From Deltaproteobacteria bacterium (GTDB lineage Bacteria > Desulfobacterota > Binatia > Binatales > Binataceae): a stretch of DNA of 64,000 bases. Location: contig JAKAVC010000138.1 of assembly GCA_021817345.1 (NCBI GenBank), forward strand, positions 1 through 64,000, given 5' to 3'. The translations under genes and the position numbers were made by a program. The notes below the pieces were generated by a model. The model saw only the letters and a program-made list of their open reading frames with translations. It searched no databases and was not told the DNA's origin. Shown piece by piece: positions 59,139 through 64,000 of this stretch (its first letter is position 1; each line of letters opens with the position of its first letter).

Positions 59139-60565
59139 CACACGCCCTCACCGCGCAGGAGCACCGGCAGCGTGCGCATCAGGATTCTCAGGTCCGCGCC
59201 GAGCGACCAGTTGTTGAGATACTGCACGTCGAGCCGGACCATCTCGTCGAACGACAGGCGGTTGCGCCCGCTCACCTGCCAGAGCCCGGTGATTCCCGGT
59301 ATCGCGTCGAGGCGGCGGCGATGCCACGGCTGGTAAAGCTCGATCTCGTAGGGAAGCGCGGGGCGCGGACCTATCAGGCTCATCTCGCCGCGAATCACGT
59401 TGAGTAATTGAGGAAGCTCGTCGATACTGAAGCGGCGCAGAATTCTGCCGACCGGCGTGATTCGATTATCGTTGCCGAGCTTGAAGAGCGGGCTCTCCGC
59501 TTGCGACGCCGCGGCACCGTTACGGATCCATCGGCGAACGTAGTCGCGATGCGCCGCGTCGTCCGCCGAGGCGCGCATCGTGCGCAACTTCAGCATCGCA
59601 AACGGGCGCCCGCGCGCGCCGATCCGGATCTGGCGAAACAGGATCGGCCGCCCGTCGAAAATCCGTATCGCGAGCGCGCCCAAAAGCAGCACCGGCGCGC
59701 TCAAGGCGAGCAGGACGCTGGCGGCGAGAAGATCGAAGGCGCGCTTTATGGCGAAGTTGAGTCCGCCGATATTCGAACCGCGCACGCTTATCAGCGGGAT
59801 GACTCCGAGCATGTCGAAGCGCAGCCCGTTCGGCGCATGGTTCGAGACCCACGGGACCAGCCACCATCGGACGTCATGCCGCTCGCACAGCGCGACGACT
59901 TCCTGCTCTCGTTCGCGCGGCGAGTCGGGCATGGCGACGGCGGCTTCCAAGCCCGGGAACAGGCGTGCGATCTCGCCAAGCTTCTCGACAGGTCCGAGCA
60001 CCGGGTAGCCGCGGTACTGGCATCCCGGAGGGCCGTCGTCCAGGAAGCCGACGATCTCGTAAGGCGTCAACTGATCGAGAATACTGTCGCAGAGATATCG
60101 TCCGACCCGGTTGAATCCGATCAACAGGAGCGGAACCGCGTTTTCCGGGCTGGCGTAAAACCTCCGGATGCTCCATCGGGCGACGGCGCGTACCGCGACC
60201 ACGGCCGGCGTCGCCAGCGCGTAAGCAACCACCATGGTCAGGCGCGACACGTCGAGATGCGCGAGGAAGCCCGCAAGAACCGTCAGCAGCGCGGCGATGG
60301 TCGAGCCGCGCACGATCGCTTCGAATTCCTTCAGCCCGCCGTTGCGCATCCGGTAAAGCTCGCAGGCGCGGAAGACGGCAAGCCACATCGCGGCCAGCAG
60401 GAGCGCGCTCAGGATGAGGAGGTCCGGGCTGGTCCTGAGCAGCCGCACTTCCATCGCGCCTCCCGGATCGTGCAGCATCAGCGCCGCACTAAAGGCGATG
60501 AACAACGCCGCGACATCGGCGGCGGCAAACACCGCCTTCTGCTTCTGAAGCTCGCCGGCGAACAT
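59138..60565 (-). CDS. Polyisoprenyl-phosphate hexose-1-phosphate transferase (WbaP/WcaJ type)
   Basis: 475 residues from the ATG giving MFAGELQKQK; AGGAGAAGG lies upstream, and the track ORF adds 108 antisense codons. Four or five TM helices (20-170) are followed by a CoA-binding-like Rossmann domain (PLLLIGFNRVGRYLCDSIL, IVGFLDDG). A fifth membrane helix (LAASVLLALSAPVLLLGALAI) leads to the catalytic bacterial sugar transferase domain: FAMLKLRTM, RFSIDELPQLLNVIRGEMSLIGPRPALPYE and PGITGLWQVSGRN. It starts the repeat unit by moving a sugar-1-phosphate onto undecaprenyl phosphate. Confidence 0.93.
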   Translation of the reverse strand: MFAGELQKQKAVFAAADVAALFIAFSAALMLHDPGGAMEVRLLRTSPDLLILSALLLAAMWLAVFRACELYRMRNGGLKEFEAIVRGSTIAALLTVLAGFLAHLDVSRLTMVVAYALATPAVVAVRAVARWSIRRFYASPENAVPLLLIGFNRVGRYLCDSILDQLTPYEIVGFLDDGPPGCQYRGYPVLGPVEKLGEIARLFPGLEAAVAMPDSPREREQEVVALCERHDVRWWLVPWVSNHAPNGLRFDMLGVIPLISVRGSNIGGLNFAIKRAFDLLAASVLLALSAPVLLLGALAIRIFDGRPILFRQIRIGARGRPFAMLKLRTMRASADDAAHRDYVRRWIRNGAAASQAESPLFKLGNDNRITPVGRILRRFSIDELPQLLNVIRGEMSLIGPRPALPYEIELYQPWHRRRLDAIPGITGLWQVSGRNRLSFDEMVRLDVQYLNNWSLGADLRILMRTLPVLLRGEGV

Positions 60566-60572
60566 TTGCGAT

Positions 60573-61784
60573 CTACCTTCTCCTGGGGGGGAGGGGAGAC
60601 GAGGTCGCCATTTGCCTAAGTCCGCCGGCGAGCAACTCTCTGTATCCTCCAAGCGCATCGCGCACCACCTGGGCGACGCGCCCGACTTCCGTGTCAGTAA
60701 GATGGGGATGCATCGGGAGCGACAGGACCGTGTCCGCCATCGTCTCCGAGACCGGAAAGTCGCCGGGCGAATGGCGAAGCTCCCGGCACGCGGGCTGGAG
60801 ATGGAGCGGAACCGGATAATGAATGCCGCACTGAATTTCGTTGCGGACGAGCGCCTCGCGGAGCAGATCCCGGGCGGGCGTGCGAACAACGAACAAGTGG
60901 TTGGCGGAAACCATGCCCTCGGGCTCGGCCGACAGGCTCAGGCATGTCGAGCCGAGCAGCTTTCGATAAAGCCGCGCGACCTTGCGCCGGCGCTCGTTCC
61001 ACTCGCCGAGCCGCCTGAGCTTCGCACGCAGGACCGCGGCCTGTATCGCGTCGAGCCGCGCGTTGTAACCGAACTCCCGATGCGCGTAATGGGAGATACG
61101 GCCGTGGTCGCGCAGCAGTCTTACCCGCTCGGCCAATTGGTCGTCGTTGGTGACCACCGCGCCCGCTTCCCCCCACGCGCCCAGGTTCTTGCCCGGGTAA
61201 AAGCTGAAGCATCCGGCAAGCCCCTGCGTACCGGCCATCACGGTCTCGCCGCTCGGGCCGCGCCAGCTCGCGCCATGCGCCTGGCATGCGTCCTCGATCA
61301 CCTTGAGCCCGAACTCCCGCGCAATCGCCCCGATCTCGTTCATCGCCGCGGGAAGCCCGTACAGATGAACCGGAACAATCGCGCGCGGGAGCCGCGCGGT
61401 TCCGTTGGCGCGGCGCTCGAGATAGCGCCGCAATCCGCGCGGGCTCAGGTTTCCGGTCTCCGGATCGACGTCAACGAACACCGGCCGCGCGCCGCTCTGC
61501 TGGATCGCTGCGGCGGTCGCGATAAAGGTCATCGGGGTGGTGATGACCTGATCGCCGGGACCGAGGCCCGCGGCCATCAGCGCAAGCCTGAGCGCGTCGG
61601 TGCCGCTTCCCACCCCAATCGCATGCCGGACGCCGAGGAAATCGGCGAATTCGCGCTCGAAAGCCTCTACCGCTGCGCCGCCAACGTAGGCGCACTGGCT
61701 ATGGATCTGAGCGAGTTCCCGCTCGATATCGTCCCTGACTTCGGCGTTTTGAGCCGCCAGATCGACAAATTTAATCGGCCGCAT
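60573..61784 (-). CDS. DegT/DnrJ/EryC1-type sugar aminotransferase (WbpE-like)
   Basis: 403 residues from the ATG giving MRPIKFVDLAAQN; GGAGG is 9 nt upstream. PLP-enzyme landmarks are GVGSGTDALRLAL (phosphate loop), VIEDACQAHGA (Asp contacting the pyridine N) and CFSFYPGKNLGAWGEAGAV (the Lys forming the Schiff base). Together with the oxidoreductase and acetyltransferase just upstream it fits the WbpE/WlbC step, transamination of a UDP-3-keto-sugar at C3 using glutamate. It overlaps the acetyltransferase gene by 14 nt. Confidence 0.92.
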   Translation of the reverse strand: MRPIKFVDLAAQNAEVRDDIERELAQIHSQCAYVGGAAVEAFEREFADFLGVRHAIGVGSGTDALRLALMAAGLGPGDQVITTPMTFIATAAAIQQSGARPVFVDVDPETGNLSPRGLRRYLERRANGTARLPRAIVPVHLYGLPAAMNEIGAIAREFGLKVIEDACQAHGASWRGPSGETVMAGTQGLAGCFSFYPGKNLGAWGEAGAVVTNDDQLAERVRLLRDHGRISHYAHREFGYNARLDAIQAAVLRAKLRRLGEWNERRRKVARLYRKLLGSTCLSLSAEPEGMVSANHLFVVRTPARDLLREALVRNEIQCGIHYPVPLHLQPACRELRHSPGDFPVSETMADTVLSLPMHPHLTDTEVGRVAQVVRDALGGYRELLAGGLRQMATSSPLPPRRR

Positions 61785-62319
61785 CCAAACCTCCACGTGG
61801 TGAAAACCCGGAACCCGGGTCGGCATGTTCGATTAGGCGCCTAAGGCGTGCGGGATGGCCGGCGACGAGCGCGCGAGGCGCCACGTCGCGCGTGACGAGC
61901 GCGCCCGCGCCGACTATCGCGTCCGCACCGATCGTCACTCCGCACATGATGATTGCGCCGCTTCCTATCGAGGCGCGCCGGCCCACGATGGTTCTTTCCA
62001 TCCGCCAGTCGCCGTCGCCTTTTGCGGAGCCGTCGGGATTGGTCGCGCGCGGATATCGGTCGTTGATGAACACAACGCCGTGTCCGATGAAAACTTCGTC
62101 CTCGACGATCACGCCCTCGCAGATGAAGCTGTGGCTCGAGATTTTGCATCGTTGCCCGATTGAGGCGCCGCGCTGGATCTCGACGAAGGCTCCGATGCGC
62201 GTTTGGGCGCCGACCTCGCAGCCGTAAAGATTGACGAATGGGGCGAGCCGGACGTGCGGGCCTAGCCGCACGTCGTCCGCCACGCACGCGTACTTCGGGA
62301 TTTCGACTTCGTTCCTCAT
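61771..62319 (-). CDS. Hexapeptide-repeat sugar N-acetyltransferase (WbpD/WlbB-like)
   Basis: 182 residues from the ATG giving MRNEVEIPKYACVADDVRLG; ATG overlaps the oxidoreductase stop by 4 nt. A left-handed beta-helix of hexapeptide repeats runs through VGAQTRIGAFVEIQRGASIGQRCKISSHSFICEGVIVEDEVFIGHGVVFIND, with a catalytic-His candidate in SSHSF or GHGV. A loop (RYPRATNPDGSAKGDGDWRME) is characteristic of WbpD-type enzymes. It would use acetyl-CoA to acetylate the 3-amino group made by the adjacent aminotransferase. Confidence 0.9.
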   Translation of the reverse strand: MRNEVEIPKYACVADDVRLGPHVRLAPFVNLYGCEVGAQTRIGAFVEIQRGASIGQRCKISSHSFICEGVIVEDEVFIGHGVVFINDRYPRATNPDGSAKGDGDWRMERTIVGRRASIGSGAIIMCGVTIGADAIVGAGALVTRDVAPRALVAGHPARLRRLIEHADPGSGFSPRGGLDAAD

Positions 62320-63413
62320 CGCAAGGACACCCGGGGAACTTCGACCTGCGTCAGCCGCCCGCCTTCGCGCAGAGACGCACTGGCCGCGTGAAGCACGCTC
62401 ACCACGCGCAGGCCGGAAAGGCCGTCGGTGCGGGGAATCGCGCCGGTCTTGATGCAATCGACAAAATGTTCGCACTCCAGGCGCAGCGGCTCGGTCTCCT
62501 CGATACGCGGGATCTGGATATCGCCGTATCGGTACGAGTACTGGAAATCGCCGAAGGTGTCGTAATAGCGCTGGACGTCAACGCGCTTGTCGTAAATGCG
62601 GATTTTTTCCTGCGGCGCGGTGTCGTCGTACACCAGCATCTTGCGCGAGCCAACCACGGTGGTTCGCCGGATCTTGTTGGGATCGAGCCAGCTCACGTGA
62701 ATGAACGCGATCACGCCGCGGGGAAAATGCAGCGTGAGCAGCGCGACATCCTCGATTCCGCGCCGGTAATGGCTCTCGCCGTGACAACTGACCCGCTCGG
62801 GCATCTGCCCGAGCGCCATCAGGATGATCGAAATATCGTGAACCGCGAGATCCCAGGCGACGTTTACGTCGTGCTGAAGAAGGCCGAGGTTGGCGCGCGT
62901 CGAACTGGCGTAAAAGATCTCGCCGAGCTCGCCGGATGCGATAATGTCGCGCAGTTTCAAAACGGGCGCGCTGTACTCGAACGTGTGGCCGACCATCAGG
63001 ACGCGCTCACGCTCGCGGGCGAGCGCCACCAGTTCGGCGGCCTCCGCGGGAGAGGTGGCGAGCGGCTTTTCGACCAGTACCGACTTGTCCGCCTCAAGCG
63101 CGCGGCGCGCCATTTCGTAATGAGTCCCGACCGGGGTCGCGATAATCACGCCCTCGACCTCAGGATCAGCGAGGACCCGGTCGAAGTGCGAGGTAACCCC
63201 AGTGTTCGGGTAAAGATGCGCGATACGGTCGCGGCGCTCGGCGTCGAGGTCGCACGCAACGACTCGCTCTGCGCATCCGATCTGGTGAAGATTCCTCACC
63301 CAGTTCGGGCCCCAGTATCCGAGACCCACGACCGCGATTGCGCCAAGCCGCGCGCGCTCGGCCGTGCGTCCGTTCGCGGCAGGGTTGTTAAACGTCTCAG
63401 CAATTATTTCCAT
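62316..63413 (-). CDS. Gfo/Idh/MocA family oxidoreductase (WbpB/WlbA-like)
   Basis: 365 residues. The Rossmann motif is AIAVVGLGYWGPNWVRNLHQIG; the catalytic-lysine segment is SVLVEKPLATS (E-K-P), and the substrate domain has VNVAWDLAVHDISIILMAL with the active-site D/H pair. In WbpB/WlbA this enzyme oxidises C3 of a UDP-2-acetamido-glucuronic acid with NAD+. The gene order oxidoreductase, acetyltransferase, aminotransferase matches the wbpB-D-E/wlbA-B-C cassette that makes 2,3-diacetamido-uronic acids from UDP-GlcNAc. A full-length UDP-GlcNAc dehydrogenase is not in the window. Confidence 0.92.
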   Translation of the reverse strand: MEIIAETFNNPAANGRTAERARLGAIAVVGLGYWGPNWVRNLHQIGCAERVVACDLDAERRDRIAHLYPNTGVTSHFDRVLADPEVEGVIIATPVGTHYEMARRALEADKSVLVEKPLATSPAEAAELVALARERERVLMVGHTFEYSAPVLKLRDIIASGELGEIFYASSTRANLGLLQHDVNVAWDLAVHDISIILMALGQMPERVSCHGESHYRRGIEDVALLTLHFPRGVIAFIHVSWLDPNKIRRTTVVGSRKMLVYDDTAPQEKIRIYDKRVDVQRYYDTFGDFQYSYRYGDIQIPRIEETEPLRLECEHFVDCIKTGAIPRTDGLSGLRVVSVLHAASASLREGGRLTQVEVPRVSLR

Positions 63414-63425
63414 TCAACACCTCGT

Positions 63426-64000
63426 TCATCCCAGAAATCGTTTGAGCGCGCCCCTGGCAGGCTCGGATGCTCCGTTGAGGATCACGCCCGCCACCGAGCG
63501 ATTCGCCGCGCGCAGCGCCGCAGTCGTGGTGGCAAGATCGCGCCGCTCGGTGTGTCCGTAACGGACGACCACGAGGATCGGGTCCATCGGGCGGGCAAGC
63601 GGGAGCATCCGCGCGTCCAGCCTGCTCACGCCGAGATCGATGACCGCGGCGCGGTATGAATTCAGAAGCCCGTCGATCTGCTGCATCGTCTTGTCGCGGG
63701 CGGCGTCGTCGGACACGGGGCAACAGCTCGCAAGTTCGAGTCCCGGCCATCCGGTCGAGCGGACCTGAAGCATGCCATCGAGGATGAGTTCCGCGACCGC
63801 CTGGCGCCCGGGCGCGAACATGCGATGGAGCACCGGATGCCTGAGATGCGCGTCCACCAGCATCGTGCGCAGCTTCAGGCGCTGGCTCAGATCGATCGCA
63901 AACGCGGCGGCCACGGCGGAAGCGCCGTCCTGCGGACGGCATCCGGTGACGAAAAGCCTGACAGAGCTCTCGACCGCCGCCACCGGCACCAGCCGTTCAC
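63426..64000 (-). CDS. BY-kinase/CpsD-like ATPase domain protein with degenerate Walker A (5' end outside window)
   Basis: At least 191 residues; the frame stays open to position 64000, so the true start is probably beyond the window. The fold is that of bacterial tyrosine kinases of the CpsD/CapB/Wzc type: LRTMLVDAHLRHPVLHRMF matches Walker A' (V-D-x-D-L-R-x-P-x-x-H-x-x-F), and RAAVIDLGVSRLDARMLPLARPMDPILVVVRYG matches the Walker B region. The P-loop, normally G-E-G-K-S/T, reads RPQDGASAVAAAFAID and lacks the lysine, and Walker A' has His in place of the second Asp. No C-terminal tyrosine cluster is present. It is probably a regulatory pseudokinase or a chain-length partner rather than an active kinase. 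Confidence 0.78.
   Translation of the reverse strand, partial: ERLVPVAAVESSVRLFVTGCRPQDGASAVAAAFAIDLSQRLKLRTMLVDAHLRHPVLHRMFAPGRQAVAELILDGMLQVRSTGWPGLELASCCPVSDDAARDKTMQQIDGLLNSYRAAVIDLGVSRLDARMLPLARPMDPILVVVRYGHTERRDLATTTAALRAANRSVAGVILNGASEPARGALKRFLG

Overview
The window looks like a chromosomal segment of a GC-rich (well above 60 % by eye), Gram-negative, free-living bacterium. Gram-negative features are an OmpL-like porin, a MacAB periplasmic exporter, lipoprotein signals and a Wzx/Wzy surface-polysaccharide locus. The mix of DUF1329 proteins, CaiB-type CoA transferase, crotonase, nitronate monooxygenase, many SAM methyltransferases, acyl-CoA dehydrogenase and a one-chain EtfB-EtfA fusion resembles Candidatus Binatota (UBP10 / Desulfobacterota-like) genomes. 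That placement is inference. No rRNA, tRNA, CRISPR array, prophage or intact insertion sequence was seen.

Layout. 0-4.3 kb: the 5' end of a Xer-type tyrosine recombinase, a small zinc-ribbon protein, and glmU and glmS. A glmS self-cleaving ribozyme lies in the glmS leader. 4.3-7.1 kb: two tandem DUF1329 paralogues, each with its own TTGACA box and hairpin terminator. 7.4-10.8 kb: macA-macB. 10.9-15.3 kb: a class III CoA transferase, rpoD standing alone, and a CaCA cation exchanger. 15.4-24.4 kb: a compact family B DNA polymerase, a crotonase / methyltransferase / nitronate monooxygenase operon, a P3A-type proton ATPase and another methyltransferase.

24.5-33.7 kb: stress and metal functions. 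These are a Fur/PerR-family regulator divergent from katG, with a 181-bp MITE-like element inserted between them; divergent arsM and arsR; a fused EtfBA; and a BtuFCD-type ABC importer with ATGA overlaps. 33.8-44.6 kb: a mixed region with a HAD hydrolase, metallophosphoesterase, hydantoinase, NmrA/NDUFA9-like SDR, small secreted protein, class I glutamine amidotransferase, two MFS carriers, XRE regulator, FxLYD-like protein and acyl-CoA dehydrogenase. 45-50.4 kb: an OmpL-type porin, then an NtrC-type response regulator, membrane histidine kinase and lipoprotein.

50.6-64 kb: a tightly packed minus-strand exopolysaccharide/O-antigen operon with many 1-14 nt overlaps. In transcription order it encodes a degenerate BY-kinase-like ATPase (cut by the window edge), a WbpB/WbpD/WbpE-like trio for a 2,3-diacetamido sugar, a polyisoprenyl-phosphate sugar transferase, a Wzx flippase, an apparently internally deleted FemAB-like gene, a GT2, a polysaccharide deacetylase, a GT4, a shortened nucleotide-sugar dehydrogenase-like protein, and a Wzy-type ligase/polymerase fused to a lysozyme-like lytic transglycosylase domain. 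GlmS and GlmU, at the other end of the window, make the UDP-GlcNAc that such a pathway would consume.

The most notable observations are the glmS ribozyme outside its usual Firmicutes setting, the Wzy-transglycosylase fusion, the MITE splitting the perR-katG regulatory region, and the remodelled (truncated, deleted or degenerate) genes in the polysaccharide operon.
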